Origin: Lutjanus erythropterus
Lineage: Eukaryota > Chordata > Actinopteri > Lutjaniformes > Lutjanidae
DNA length: 64,000 nt
Assembly: GCA_020091685.1 (NCBI GenBank)
Contig: CM034591.1
Location: forward strand, 14,848,043 to 14,912,042
Direction: 5' to 3'
The translations under genes were made by a program, and so were the position numbers. The notes under the pieces were generated by a model. The model saw only the letters and a program-made list of their open reading frames with translations. It searched no databases and had not been told where the DNA came from. Below are positions 24,901 to 37,810 of the stretch, piece after piece; positions within the stretch are counted from its first letter, which is position 1; every line of letters begins with the position of its first letter.

Positions 24901-27900
24901 TGTCACAATCAACATCACAAATGCATTGGAAAATAAACAGTAGGAAGCAACATGGAGGCTCGTGAAAATGTGATAGTGGTTACTTCTTTATCTTCTCTTA
25001 CTCTTTTACTTCAGTCTCACTTTCAAACTTAACACACACTAAATTTTGCACATTTTCCATTACCGATAGTTGAAAATGTTAGCAATCGTTAATAAGTCAC
25101 AAAACATACATTTCTTCTCATTTTTTCTTTTCGTCATTTTTCTTTTATTTTCAGTTAAAGTTTCCTTACCAGGGAACTGGCTTCATCAGACAAAACATGT
25201 TAAATGAGGCACAATTACTGCCGTTTATAGACAGTGTACAGTGAACCAAAACAGACATCCAAAAATATAATAGATAATATAATAGTTAAGATCCAGAAAG
25301 CTGAGGGAAATTGCAGAGTCGAAGATTATTCTCTGTGAGTTTATTACTATGAACAAGCAACCCTTTTACATACAGGCAATAAGCAATTTGGGGTGTTTCA
25401 TCCTCATCTTGTTAGCAAAATGATCAAAACGACCAAAATGCATCCCCCCTTGTTAATCTCCTGTCTACATCCTTTAATAGCAGAGAGTTCAGGGGCAGAG
25501 GGGCAGTTTAGTTCAACATGTTGGTCTGCCAGGCTCATTGATTATCTAACTGAGGACAGTGCAGGTTAGAAGTCTCTGACCATGGCTCTGAAATATCAGT
25601 AGCCTCACTGTGCTGTGTGATGGTAAATCTGTGGCGCTGTCCGTGGTGCTGAAGTGGCAGACAGATTTGTTTATTCCAACTCTTCTGTCTATTTTGTCCT
25701 AAAAAACACAGATCTAAAATAGTCGTTCACTAGCTGCAGGTGAATGAAAGAAACGCCCAAGTCATTTTTTTTTAAAAAGAACAATACAAAATAAAAGCCC
25801 AAAATGACTGTTAAAGTTATAAAAAAAAAAACCTCTAATAAGCCACCAGACAAAATAAGCAATTCAACTGCAAATACACATGTTAACAGTAGTCAGTTTT
25901 TACAACAGTCAATTTCACCTGCAGCTGTAAATATTAATAGCTGTTCATAAATTAATTTGGCTCCAGTTGTTCTGCAGCTGTTTTTCCAGAACCTATGTAG
26001 TCAAATTGTCCACTAGAGCAAAAATCAATAAAAGCTAAAGGACAAAACATATGTAATGTTAGTGGAAAATGCCAAATACATTTTTTTTTCACAATCTAGC
26101 AACCTAAATGTCGTTCATTATAATGTCCTATACTGTAACAACTGATCTGTTAGGTTGAAAGGGTAAGAGTGTGAGCTATTTTGAACTTCAGGAGGTAATA
26201 TAGAAAATGAAGGCCAATGACAACAAGCCTCATCTTGAAGATGACATCAACCCTTTATGAATATTTGAAGAGAATGATGATTATTAAAAAAAGGTCTAAA
26301 CCTGTAGAAAGGACCGGCAGGGTTACAGGGTTACACGGCTGTTAAGTACTGCCTCTTTGCCCACTTCACCTCCACAGTCTGTTTAATTTAGTCTAGTTTC
26401 AATTTACCCAGAATCATCCAATTGCTGCACTTGTCTGTATCTGAGTCAGTACTTTAATATTTAAGAAAAAACATCTGAAAACATCATTTGATACCAGAAA
26501 AAATTTGCTCAATTGAAATCGTGACCATGGAAAACATATGAAAACTCTGTTGAATTACGATGCTGAACGGTGACTCTTGGCATCATCAATGGTTGCATCC
26601 TTGAAAGTTCTGTGCATGAACACTGTACATCTCCACATTGTACAATGTTTTTTTTACAATAAACAAATGGGTAAACAGGCTACTTTTACTCTGCTACATT
26701 GCAGTTTTTACTCATCCTCTAATAATTACAGTTTTATACTTAAAAACCCTGAAAATATATTTTATCAACCACCTTTTTACTATAAGCAGTGGGGTCATAC
26801 ATGAGCAGTTTCTTTTCCAAAAAAAAAAAGAAAAGACAATAAAAACTTTTTGACACAAATTGCAGCCAGTGGGACTCTGGGTACTGTGTGTCTCACAGCC
26901 ACGGCTGCTGTTCAAGTGCTGGCCGTGTTAATGAGCAGGGCAAATCAGTGGACCAAAACTCTCTGTTGTTTATATAGAACAACAGCATGTATCTGTCCCT
27001 TTCATATCATGCAGTGCACCTTTCACATGTTCAATCTATCCCTTAAATGTTCAGGAACATTTCCTGCATGGGGACATGTGTGAATGGGAACAGGGATCAG
27101 AATTCAGGGGAAACTTTACCACCAGTTTCAAGACTCAGTAACATTTCAGGGAAAATGCCTGCATGGCTTTGTTGGGAATGAAAACAGTAACATTGCAGAA
27201 GCAATAATTGAAAGGGTTACAACTGTCAGTGCAGGCTCAGAGAGGACAGAAAGAAACCAGAGAAATAAATGCTAAATGTCATTTTATGTCACTGTTACCG
27301 TTGAAAGCACCAAAGACAATGGAAAAACAAATGTTTTTTATGAAAAATAGTGCAATAGAAACCAAGCCTTGTTGGAGCTTAATGCAGGAAATAGTACTTT
27401 CAGGTATTAATTAAAGGAAAACCTTATTGCCATCCCCCACTTGCCTGCCACTAATCTTGCACCTGTCATTTCACTCCTGATGCATCAACTCCCACTCACA
27501 CAGCAATAATACACAAACAAGACTGTACAGTTGGATTAAGTTGAACCTTTCTGACAGTTAAGATGACTGGCGACAACCACAATTAACGGACATCTAAATT
27601 TATAAACCGTTGTCCTTTTGTCACACATAGAGGTACTTATAGAACTCGCCGACGTGTATTTTGCAGTCAGTCATGGAAACTGTATGTCATGCCAGAAATC
27701 AAAAGATTTGTTTTGGGGCTATCTAAATATGTTATGTGCTGACGTAGTTTTTAAAAAATATTTTAACTGAGAGAGAATGAGATCATTTTTAAGGAGAAGT
27801 TATATCAGTTAAAGGTCCAGTGTGTAAGATTTAAGGCGATCTATTAGCAGTATATGGTAGAGAGTATTCATAAGGATGTTTTCTTTAGTTAAAATCACCT

Positions 27901-30900
27901 TGTTTTCTTTTTGTCACCTTAGAATAAGCCACTTATATCTACAGAGGGAGCAGGTCCTCTTCCACGGAGGCCGCCATGTTGCACCGCCATGTTTCTACAG
28001 TAGCTCAGAATGGACAAACCAAACACTGGCTCAAGATACCGCATTTAGTTTAATTATCTTCTCCTGCATGCTTTGAAGGGGAGGGTGAGGCAAGTTAGTT
28101 GCACTCTCCAAGCTCACTACTAGATGGCACTAAATCATACACACTGGTCCTTTAACTGGAAAGTTATTTAACTATGGTAAAATAAATGGAACAAAGCTGT
28201 GTACGCTTTTGATGTTGATGTCTCCAGCACGTGTTGTGTTACAGAGTTTTTATCTCATTTTACTTTATTTTGTTTAGTTTAACTCTATGGATGTTGTTAT
28301 AACAGTTCTCAGAGATTTTTCTGTGCACTTTCAGGACAACGCTGACCCATTTTCCTTTTTTAGTGGTTGTGGTTAAATTAAAAGACCAGAGACAGCTTTT
28401 TCAGTGACACTTGTCCAATTTAATGACTGTTTCAGCAGTTTTACACAACAGTTAACTCTAACATCACAGTAATGTGCTTAATGTAGTTCCCTGTTTACAG
28501 AAAAAGACATTTTAAGCTATAATTATATTTTTATGTGATAATCATGAATTACATTATGCCAGTAAACTAAAAAAAATCATAAATCTTATACAATCTACAA
28601 AATACACTTCCTCAAAAATAAACCTCTTCTTATAATAATTCAGCTGTGTTAGCAGAAAGCCATCCTCAACACCTGTCTGAAACATCCCCACATTTCTTCT
28701 CGCTTCTTCCTGCGTGATCCTGCCAGACAGCAAAGCAGAGTCAAGACACTGAATTAAACTAAAATTAAAATTACAGCGGTGAAAGTTTGGAGCCCAAACT
28801 GACAGACACAGCTGTTTAATCAAATGTTAAATGTCAGTGAAGACCAATCAAGACTCACCTCTCCAGCAGCCACTTCATATCTGTTGCGTCACCTCTCGCC
28901 CATATCCAGCACCTTCCTGTTGCTGCAGCGCGCAATAAATATGATTGATTTACCTGTAATACACAGAGATGCTTGTCCAGCTGAATACACGCTGAGACCT
29001 GTAGGTAATTTCCTTCACTGCACAATGTGAAATAAAGTTCTACCAACTTTCAGCTGTCACATGCTGTGACTACAGTATAATCATGGCAGGACTTCTTTTC
29101 TTCTTTCTTCTTGGATGAGTGTTGTAACGACTAAGCTTATAAAGCTAGAGCCTTAGAGGCAAATGGTTTATATATAGGTCAGAATTTCATCTTCATATGT
29201 TTTCTGTGAATGAGGGTCAGATTCATTCTTGCACAGAAGGAGAAAGAGTCTACCGCCAAATTTAACCCTGTTCAGGACCTCAGCCCTCTGTATGTTACTC
29301 CTGAAGGGTTAATTTTTAATAATAGAATAGAATAGAATATTTTTACGAACAGACACAATTAACCCCATACGGTCCTGTAGAGTTGTGAAGTGGGAGTAAA
29401 TGTTCTGCTCATTTTCCCAGATGTTGAACTTTTAATCTGATGATGTCGACCATATTATCATCAGCATCTTGTTGCTGCTGTTTACATTCCATCTGACACA
29501 AATTCATAAAATGGACTACAGAATTATTTCCTTGATGTGTGCATGTATGTATTATGTATATATTAGATATTTGTTTATACGTTGTACTTAATGTGTGCAT
29601 TGTGAAGGAATTACAACTTCTGTTTCGATGTACAACCCTGTGTTATATAATGATAATAAATTACCTTGAGTCCTTGAATCCTATTCAGATATAGCATGGG
29701 GAAAAAAAACAGTGCTGTAAAGAGAAGTGACTCAAGTGATTATCATACTGTATATGTCAATCAAGATGGATTTGACCTTTAAATGTTAATCTTGCCGCTC
29801 AACAAATATACATCAGGATCATCCATTCAATTTGAAACTCCAGAAATTATCATTCATTCATTCATTTTCTGTAACTGCTTATTCCGTAAGGGTCGCGGGA
29901 TGCTGGAGCCTATCCCAGCTGACATTGGGCCAGAGGCGGGGTTCACCCTGGACAAGTCGCCAGTGCATCGCAGGGCTGACACATAGACAACCATTCACAT
30001 TCACACCTACGGGCAATTTAGAGTCACCAACTAACCTAGCATGCATTTCTTTGGACTGTGGGAGGAAGCCGGAGTGGTTACGATGGACTCTAGAGCACAT
30101 TATTATGATGAGCCCTGGAGCATGCTAGTTAGTTATGAAGCACACACACACACAGACACACACACACACCATTAGGCATATATTTCCCCAGCAATATGAA
30201 CAACATACATATTACCCAGCATATCTGTACCAAAGAAAATAAGAAATTTGTCATTTATGAATAGTCTCCCATATTATATTTATAGTTTTTAGAGTTTGTG
30301 TAAATAAAAATCTAATTTCACGATCGATTGCTACTAACAAAATTAAACCATGATGGAGATGGGTTTGCCTTTTCGAGGGCATATTTAGCAAATAGCACCA
30401 TTTTTACTGAATTGGTCCAAGTCTTTATAGGGCCCACAGCAGAATTTGATTTGCTCTACCACTGACTGTTATTAATGTTTGATCATTCCCACACCTCCTG
30501 CACATCTAACACATTCATTATCAGTGTTATTAGTTGTAGCTGTGCTGTTTATATCATATCAATGTCAGCCTGGCATGTGTTTACCCATCTGTGTTTTCAA
30601 TCTTAAAAAGGAGCAAACTAATAAGAGAGGTCTGGTGTTAACTTCATGCTCAAAGTATAAGACCTTCACTGTGTGTATGAATGTGGCATCAACTCTGACA
30701 TGAGACTGCTGGAATTTATTAAACCAGATGCTTTAACTAACCAGCCCTTACACTTTTTTATCAAATTCAGTGAGGATCTCCTTGCGGTTCTCTAACTCGC
30801 TGTCTTCTGTGTGCGCTGAAAAAAACATCTGATGTTTCTACACAGCCCTGGCTCCGTAAATGGGAAACAAAGCATGTCTTGCGGGCTCCAGTTCACTGTC

Positions 30901-33770
30901 TATATTTCTAAATTTAAGAGTCTGTTTTCCAAATTATTCTTTTCATCTCGCTTCCTGTACTCACAAGATTATTAAGCAGAGAGGTCCGGTGGCTCAGGTC
31001 AATAAGGGGCTCCTGCTACTTCTGGTGAGGAAAAAATAACTAAGTGGCCAAAGATCGATGGATTTAAGAGGAAGAACTGAAACACATTCACGCTTGCTTG
31101 GGCATTCATTCACACGCGCTCAAATGCACAAATAACACAGACAAAACATCATTTTAAAGGAGTTATTGTCTGTTCAGAGAGGTGATTCAGAGCCTATTCT
31201 CTCAGGTTTTAAACCTATTGTACACACAAACATCGTGTTTGATTTCTCAAACTTTGATACACGATACCCATAGTTCTCCTCTACAAATAAAATCCAGTTG
31301 GACGTCTACCACACAACCATGGATTATGTGAGTTAAAGTCTGGGGCAAGTTGTAACACTAGCTGGGGACAGATGTACCAATGAAACTTTAGGGAAGAATA
31401 AAGAACAAACTGTTTTAACAGAGTGAGAGATTTAAAGTAAAAATAAACGATTTATGTGTGTGTGCAGGGCTCAACAATAAGGACTGCTTGGTTGCCCTCG
31501 GCAAGTAAGATGTCACATAGTTACTAGTAAATCTAATAACTCACCAGCCCAACCGGGCAAGTAGTGAAAATGAATTAAACTGTTAAAGTACTTTGATAAT
31601 TGATTAATCATTAAACTAATGTTTCATGCAAACAGGGCAGAAAATGCTGTTTTCAGCCTTTAAAATATGGAGATTTCTTGCTTACTCAGTTTATTATCAC
31701 ATTAAACTGATTATCTTTCTGTTTTAGGCTGACAAAACAATATATTTAAAGACATCACCTTGGACTTTGATAACTCAGATGGACATTTTTCACTATTTTC
31801 TGACATTTCATTGACATTTCAGCGCGAGATTAAACATGACAATTATCTTTAGTGTTTGTTGTTATTTGATAACTGCTAAAAATTTCTACAGGGCCGAGTA
31901 AAAATTGACTTGGGATTAGATTTGTGACCCACTTGTCTGACTGTGCGATTACAAAAAAAACCCATTAACATTGAAACCTGTTGTTTGTGGACTGTATTAT
32001 ATTTAATTAGTCGCATAATGGTTCAATCACTGTGGAAAATGTAGATGGCTACCCTGTGGTGCAGGCTTTGTGGGCCTGACAATGAATGTATGCACCTGAC
32101 ACTGGCCTTCAGTTTGCAAAGTGTTCTATGCACACAATGCAGGCATTCTCATTATTTTAATGAACTGTTGAAGTTGTCCACTCCGCCCACAGAAAACATT
32201 TAACGCAAAAAAAAAAAAAAAAAAAAAAAATCAAATTAAAGTAGAAAAACTGCTACTTTAGGTTATGTAGGTTAAACCATTGTATCTACAATACAATGAC
32301 ACAATAAAAAAAAACCTATCTTGATAAAAAAAATGTACTTTTATATCCTAAAAATCACTTTTTTGGTTGTAAATTAAGCAGTATTGCTCATAGAGACATC
32401 CTACTTCTCCTGTGAGCTCAACAAGGAAATGGAAGTGTGCGACAGTGTTGTAGTCAAGACAATGTAAACCGAGACCAACTCATGATCAAGACCGAGTGTG
32501 TCAAGACTGAGACAAGACCAAGACTTTGAAGGGTTGAGACCAAGTCAAGACAAAGCAAGGCAGGACAAGACCAAGTCTCATCTCTTGCTCTCTCACTTAC
32601 CCACATTTTGTAATCAATTTTAAATTGTTCCTGTGCTGTGCTGATGTGTTTTAGCCAGTATATTAACGGACACTTAGTTGAGAGATTTTAAAATACTTGT
32701 AACTTATTATTTGGCTTTTATTTTCTTTTAGTTTTTACAGTGTCTGCTGACAAGAGAGAAAATAAATCTTCGAAAGACGTCTGCATGATGCATGGCTATT
32801 ATTTAATTGGACCAGTGTAGATACAATACAGGTCTGGAGTACTACAACACCAGTGTACAATACTGATGACATCACTGCAGCACTTTTCTAACTAGTCAAA
32901 CTGACAATGTTGCAACCAGCCCAGTGTTACAACAATCGCTGGTCTCCCCTAAACATTTTAATATTAAGCATTTCCTTCAGACTGTGGCTGTAATTATTTT
33001 TTCTGTGACCTAAACTGGTGGAACTCACCTTCATTTGACAACAAAAGCTTGAATTCAATTCAAGCTTCAATTATTAATTGACGATTCATTCTGTAACAAC
33101 TGATTACCTTTATCGTGGCAAACAGAGGCACACATCAGCTCTCTTGTGCGTAATACTCCCCGGATCAATACACAGTTAAACATTTGCTTTCCATTATGAT
33201 GATAAAACATCAATTTGGTGCATATGCCGTGTATTTAAAGACAAAAACAAGACGACATGTGGATCATTTAGGCCATTTTTTAAAGTTGTACTGATTATAG
33301 GGTCAATAAAAGATTAGAACAACAAAACCCGCAGCCTACCTGTCAGCAGAGAGGGCTGTGAGAGTGAACACAGACACCCCGACCGAAGTGAGCTGGATGA
33401 AGGGGATGACTTTACAGCCCACTCTCCCGAACAGCCACTCCTCTGTCAGGTAGCGGCTGGCGTCCACCGGAGCGCAGGTCACCAGCAGTAAAACGTCCCC
33501 CAGCGCCAGGCTCGACATGAAGAGGTTCGGGACATTGCGAATGGATTTGGACGAGCAGAACGTCATGATGAGCGTGATGTTGCCGATCAGCCCCAACACG
33601 CTGATCACACCGTAAACAGAAGCGATGACCACGCCGGCGAACCACATCGTCCGTGCCGAGCTTTGGAGAGCTGTGACGCTGCGCGATGCGTTTGGGTACA
33701 GATGCTCCATCTCTCCCCGCGTCAAATCAAATGGCTGCTCAAGAAGTATACATTCTCCTTTAAGATTCAA
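21977..33770 (-). CDS. grpr: Gastrin-releasing peptide receptor (bombesin receptor GPCR), complete coding region in 4 exons
   Basis: Minus-strand exons are 33770-33340, 24799-24448, 23549-23436 and 22258-21977, joining in frame to 392 aa (human GRPR is 384). M1 is chosen because [10 protein letters not shown] resembles the mammalian N-terminus; N27 is an NAS glycosylation site. The seven-helix core is clear: GNITLI in TM1 with N64, LALGD in TM2 with D92, the APVDASRYL loop, C119, and ADRY at 142-145 ending TM3. Also visible are ELHPKIHSM before TM5, [16 protein letters not shown] and CWLP in TM6, and NPFALY at 324-329 in TM7. A Cys cluster at 344-347 suits palmitoylation. GRPR couples gastrin-releasing peptide to Gq at the plasma membrane. 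NMBR and BRS3 are the close alternatives; [11 protein letters not shown] and CAPYPH favour GRPR. The gene is convergent with vegfd. Exon 2 appears to end in a GC donor. Confidence 0.93.
22259..23435 (-). other. grpr intron 3, with (TA)n tract
   Basis: A GT-AG intron (1177 bp) separates TM6 and the following loop from TM7. It holds a (TA)n microsatellite at 23205-23229 and otherwise nothing I recognise. Confidence 0.7.
23205..23229. repeat. (TA)n microsatellite
   Basis: About twelve TA units lie within grpr intron 3. Confidence 0.9.
23690..24060 (-). repeat. AAAAGTACTCAT-type dispersed repeat in grpr intron 2
   Basis: Blocks TTGCAAAGTTCTGCATTC, AAAAGTAAAAGTACTCATCA, AATGGCTCCTTTCAG and the TAGTGGAGTACTT end identify a teleost repeat related to those at 2253 and 40978. 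It is non-coding. Confidence 0.55.
27806..28158 (-). mobile_element. GGTCCAGTGTGTA-ended non-autonomous element, copy 3, inside grpr intron 1
   Basis: Inverted ends are CAGTTAAAGGTCCAGTGTGTA on the left and TACACACTGGTCCTTTAACTG on the right. Each has a TTAA near its outer edge (27809 and 28152), which would suit a piggyBac-type target site, though the inverted match runs past it. The body includes GAGGCCGCCATGTTGCACCG and 'ggacaaaccaaacactggct'. Orientation is opposite to copy 2. It is complete-looking and non-coding. Confidence 0.75.
29855..30085 (+). repeat. Widespread teleost dispersed repeat
   Basis: The copy starts in an ATTC run, then TTTTCTGTAACTGCTTATTC, 'gggtcgcgggatgctggagc', CTATCCCAGCTGACATTGGG, 'ttcaccctggacaagtcgcc', and ends 'tttggactgtgggaggaagc'. 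I recognise the ordered blocks as a very abundant fish repeat but will not assign its class from memory. It is non-coding; small ORFs across it are chance. Confidence 0.75.
30141..30169 (+). repeat. (CA)n microsatellite
   Basis: An imperfect CA run interrupted by one GA unit. Confidence 0.85.
31592..31850 (+). repeat. AATCGATTAATC-type dispersed repeat, copy 3
   Basis: Blocks AATTGATTAATCATTAAAC, 'aaagacatcaccttggactt', and GGACATTTTTCACTATTTTC followed by 'tgacatttcattgacatttc' match the copies at 1978 and 46065. Confidence 0.65.
32207..32230 (+). repeat. Poly-A tract
   Basis: A run of about 24 A within grpr intron 1. No retroelement body precedes it that I can recognise. Confidence 0.85.
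32440..32590 (+). repeat. CAAGACCAAG-rich dispersed repeat
   Basis: Degenerate units of GAGACCAA/CAAGACCAAG follow a TGTTGTAGTCAAGAC start. The reverse complement occurs at 37550-37650 (TTGGTCTTGACTTGGTCTC, ending in 'actacaacac'). It is a short tandem-like composition, non-coding. Confidence 0.65.
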
Positions 33771-34514
33771 GTGGGGAATGAAAGAGTAGAAGTGGAAGTG
33801 GAAGAGAAGTAAAAAACTAATGTGGTGACAGTTTTTTGTGCAACTTTAAATTTGTTTGCACGTCCTCCTCAGTGTTTGAGCGTGAAGGAGCTGCCCCCCA
33901 CACAACATGCACCAATAAAGAACAATCGATATATGTATGTGATGAATTTAGGAGAGAAAATAAGAAAATAACACTAGAGAAAGTGCCCAAATCGAACATT
34001 ATCTCTATTGTTTAAAAGAATCCAAGCGCTTTATAAAAAAAAAAATAAAAATTGTTATTGTGTTTGTCATGTTTTGTAAATCTTTCGCATGTTTTTCTTC
34101 TATATGACTAAACAGCAAAGACAAATTCTTTTCAACATTAACGATAAAACATGTTCAGGTAATTCAGTAGGTTTTTCAACTAATTATCAAACAAGGTAGA
34201 AGATCCTGTAGGAGGAGGACAGTGGAAGAACAATGATGGGAGACAATGGACATCGACTCTGCACATCTTATGGAATTATATTGTATTATTGAGCAAAAGA
34301 GAACGCTTGAATTCTTTTTATTCATTTTCTACCAAATAGTGCTGAAGGAAATCAATGAGCACACTGTCATGAGTGACAAAAGAGCTTTGTTAGGCTTTAC
34401 CTGCTTTTAGAAATAATCAATATCCCAGGTCTTTCATTTACTCTGCTATTGATCTGTATCTTATTTAATGCTTAATATTTAGTGTAGCTGGATGTTAACT
34501 GTTCATTTTCTTTT

Positions 34515-34975
34515 CTTCGTTTGCTGTCTGCATAAACTGCCATTATAGACCTGGGTGGGCTTGACTTGCTCAGAATGTACCTGGCCTCATCTAATGTGTG
34601 TATGCTCACAGTGAAAATGCCAACATGCTGATGTTTAGCAGGTGTAACGTTTACTATCTTCATCATTACATGGCATTTGCTAAGAAGGCCTAAACACAAA
34701 GCACTGATGAGGCTGATGAGAACAATCAAAATACTGGAAAAAAATATCATTTTGACAAGAAGAAGGTGATGGATGACAAGTTACAGTAAGGAATCAACAT
34801 AATTATTAGAATTCATCCTGGAGGGGGGGCTTGAAAGTGAGTTCATGACTAAATTTCATGACAGATCGTCCAATAGTTGGAGATTTCACTCAGGCTTGGG
34901 CTTTATCCTCTGAGAACCAACATTTTTGTGAGCAGGATGCTGAAGTATTTCACTGTCCATCCATCCATCCATTCA
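34515..34975 (+). repeat. Teleost dispersed repeat (copy of the 5625-6060 family)
   Basis: Blocks 'aaaatgccaacatgctgatg', 'gaattcatcctggagg', 'aaatttcatgacagatcgtc' and CCAATAGTTGGAGATTTCAC match the family in order, with divergence. Confidence 0.6.
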
Positions 34976-35599
34976 TGGTGGCAGCAGACTGAATAAGGTG
35001 TTTTAGACATCAGCTCCTCATGGGGGGTGTTCCCAAGTCAAACAAGTTAAATACTCTAGTGTGTTGTGGGTCTACCCCGGGGTCCAGTTAGAAGTGCCCA
35101 GAAAACCAGCAAAACAAGGTAGCCTGAGGCATCTTGATTTAAATACCAAAACCACTTCAAGTGGCTCCTTTCAACCTTTCAATGTCTGAGCTCTTTCTTT
35201 AGGGGTGATCCCAGCCACCCAACGGAGGAAACTCATTCTGGCCACTAGTAACCACACAGTAACCATCCATTCAATCTCAACCTAAAGCTTATGCTGTACT
35301 GAAATGTAGACCGTCAGTAAAGGCTAATTTATGCACCCTTTACATATGGAAATAGATGAAACCATCACTGCACAAATACTTCCATAAATGGCATAAATGT
35401 AAATGTTAAGCAATACATCCAGTAGAGGGCACCGCTCAGAAAAGATACCACAAAGAAGAAGGCGGTTATAACAACATACCTTTTGATAAAGTCAAAAGCG
35501 GAGACAGCTTTGTAGACAGCAGTGGACTGTGCCATTAAAACATTGTGACATGTGGATGGAGAATTTTTTTCCCCAAACTAATTGACACCAAACATCATT

Positions 35600-37430
35600 T
35601 CCAAAGTTTAAGGATTTGTATTCTGATTTTAACAGAGATGTGGCTGAATGACAACCTTGTGGGTGCTACAGCTGAGCTAACAGGATGCTCACTCCACTGT
35701 GCAGACTGAACAGCCAACTCGGCTAAGAATTCAGGCGGCGGATTTTGTTTTTACATAAATGAAGCACGGTGCACAGATACGACCACAAGTGACAAGTTCT
35801 GCTCCCCAGACCTGGCATATATAATGCCGTTTCACTTACCCAGGGAATATACAGTTGTTGTTGTCATGACATTGTACATACCACAACAAGCTAATGCTAA
35901 GCTAGCACCCGGACATGTATATGATGCCATCAGCAAACAACAGAACACGCACCCTGACAACATTTTTTATCATCGCTGGGGACTTTAACAAGATTGACCT
36001 CAGGAATGTTCTTCTTAGGTTCCACCAGCATGTGAAATGTGCAGCCAGGGGGAAAAACTTTGGCTCATGTACACATATATAATGGACGCTTACAAGGCCA
36101 TATCATGCCCCCACCTGGGACACTCAGACCACCTCTCCTTGTTTCTCATCCCAGCACACAAATCCTTGGCCAGCAGTGCTAAGCCAACCAGCAGGACAGT
36201 TAAGAGTTTGGCCTGAAAGAGCCATTTCTCAACTCCAGGACTGTTTTGAACACACAGAGTGGGATATATTCAATCATCAGACAGACCTGGAGGAGTACAC
36301 TTCATCTGTACAGTCATACATTAACTACTGCATGGATAATGTCGCTGTTAACAAAAGAATCTGGGTGTAGCCAAAAGAGAAACCGTGGAGGAACAATGAA
36401 GTCAAACGCCTGCTCAGGGCTAGAGATACAGGATACAGCTTTTAAATCAAGAGACGCCTCAGTTTACAGTCATGCCAGAACAAACCTTAAGAGAGGCATC
36501 GGGTCTGCAAAGCAAAACTACAAGTCACAGATAGAGGAGGACTTTAACAGCAACTCCAACCCAAGGAGGATGTGGCAAGGCATCCAGCCAATGACACTGC
36601 AAAACTTGCAGGGAAGCTTAATGACTTTTTTGCAGGGTTTGAAAGAGACAGTAACCAACCCCCAGTCAGTCTCGCACTGCTCAGGGACACACAGACTCTT
36701 GTTCCTCACACACATGAGGTGTGGCGAACACTTCACAGCATCAACACACAGAAGGCAGCCGGACCCGATGATGCATGAGGGTGTGTACTCCCGGCATGCG
36801 CTGACCGGTTGGCAGATGTATTCACACACATCTTCAAATTATTCCAGTTCTCAAAAACTCTACAGTAACCTGCCCCAATTACTATCAGCCAGTTGCTCTC
36901 ACCCCCGTCATTTCAAAATGCCTTGAATGACTAGTTCTCACCCACATTAAAGACACTGTCCAAGCTGATCTGGACAAACACCAGTTTGCCTATTGGGCAA
37001 ACAGATTGACTGAGGATGCCATCTGTGTGGCTCTTAATACAGCCGTCTCCCACCTGGGAAAACAAACCAAATATGTCAGGATGCTCTTTGTTGACTACAG
37101 CTCGGCATTTAATACCATCATACTGGGCAAGCTGGTTGAAAAACACCACACACTGGGACTGATGCCATCCATGTGCAACTGGTTGCTAGATTTTCTCATC
37201 AGTCGCCCCCAGAATGTCAGACTGGGCATGTGTACATCCTCCGCCCTCAACCTGAGCACTGGCGTCCCCCAGGGATGTGTGCTGAGTCCCCTTATTTTTG
37301 CATTTTTCACCCACAACTGTCAGCCCACCCACAACTCAAGCACTATTGTTACATTTGTGGATTATACTACAGTCATTGGACTTATAACCAACAATGATGA
37401 GGCTTCATACAGGTAGGAGGTTCAGAACCT
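35600..37430 (+). pseudogene. Degraded LINE (non-LTR retrotransposon): endonuclease and reverse transcriptase remnants
   Basis: The endonuclease part (about 35625-35990) reads ILTEMWLNDN, then GGGFCFYINE, LPREYTVVVV and YIPQQANAK, as in the APE-type endonuclease of fish LINEs. The reverse transcriptase part (37006-37416) reads VRMLFVDYSSAFNTI, LLDFLISRPQNVRLG and STGVPQGCVLSPLIF. The catalytic FADD box is altered to FVDY. Stops and frameshifts separate the pieces (36176, 36246, 36572 and 37006 are in different frames), so it is inactive. The style fits the CR1/L2/Rex-like group; clade not settled. No target duplication was found. Confidence 0.88.
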
Positions 37431-37549
37431 GACAACATGGTGTGTTGACAACAACCGCCCCAGTATATTGTTCCGTTACATCCATGTTGTCAGCTCTGAA
37501 AAATTCGACATGCCACAGTATCACTCCCTTACTTGTGTCAGAGAGCTAG

Positions 37550-37650
37550 AGATGTGACTAAAGTTGGTCTTGACTTGGTCTCAGCCATCAAAGTCTTGGT
37601 CTTTTCTTGGTCTTGACTTGGTTTTGGTTTAGGTGGTGTTAACTACAACA
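37550..37650 (-). repeat. Reverse copy of the CAAGACCAAG-rich repeat
   Basis: GTTGGTCTTGACTTGGTCTC and 'tcttggtcttgacttggttt', followed by 'gttaactacaacactgg', mirror the repeat at 32440-32590. It lies directly downstream of the LINE remnant. Confidence 0.65.
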
Positions 37651-37654
37651 CTGG

Positions 37655-37810
37655 TCGGTGGCACTAGAAGAAGAGTCAGGGAGTCACCAGAGACATTAGG
37701 ATTTATCCTCTGGATGGTCTGTACCAGATTTCATGGCAATCCATTCAGTATTCAGGCTGGACGAATGTGGTGAACTAACCAACTGACATTGGCATCCACA
37801 GAGCCACACA
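37655..37810 (+). repeat. Fragment of the 5625-6060 repeat family
   Basis: Blocks 'ggtggcactagaagaagagt', CAGGGAGTCACCAGAG, TTTCATGGCAATCCATTCAG and the 'accaactgacattggcatcc' end match the family. Confidence 0.65.

Larger units (their letters stand above)
24800..33339 (-). other. grpr intron 1 (8.5 kb)
   Basis: The intron splits the Arg codon of the DRY motif. It holds the copy-3 mobile element (27806-28158), a teleost repeat (29855-30085), an AATCGATTAATC-type repeat (31592-31850) and a CAAGACC-rich repeat (32440-32590), plus CA and poly-A tracts. The rest (24840-27780, 28170-29840 and 30180-31570) has no recognisable coding or RNA feature. Confidence 0.65.

Noticed and set aside
36246..36926. 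226-aa ORF, the longest open frame in the window
   Set aside because: It lies inside the LINE remnant, in a frame that does not keep the family reading; neighbouring pieces of the element are in other frames.
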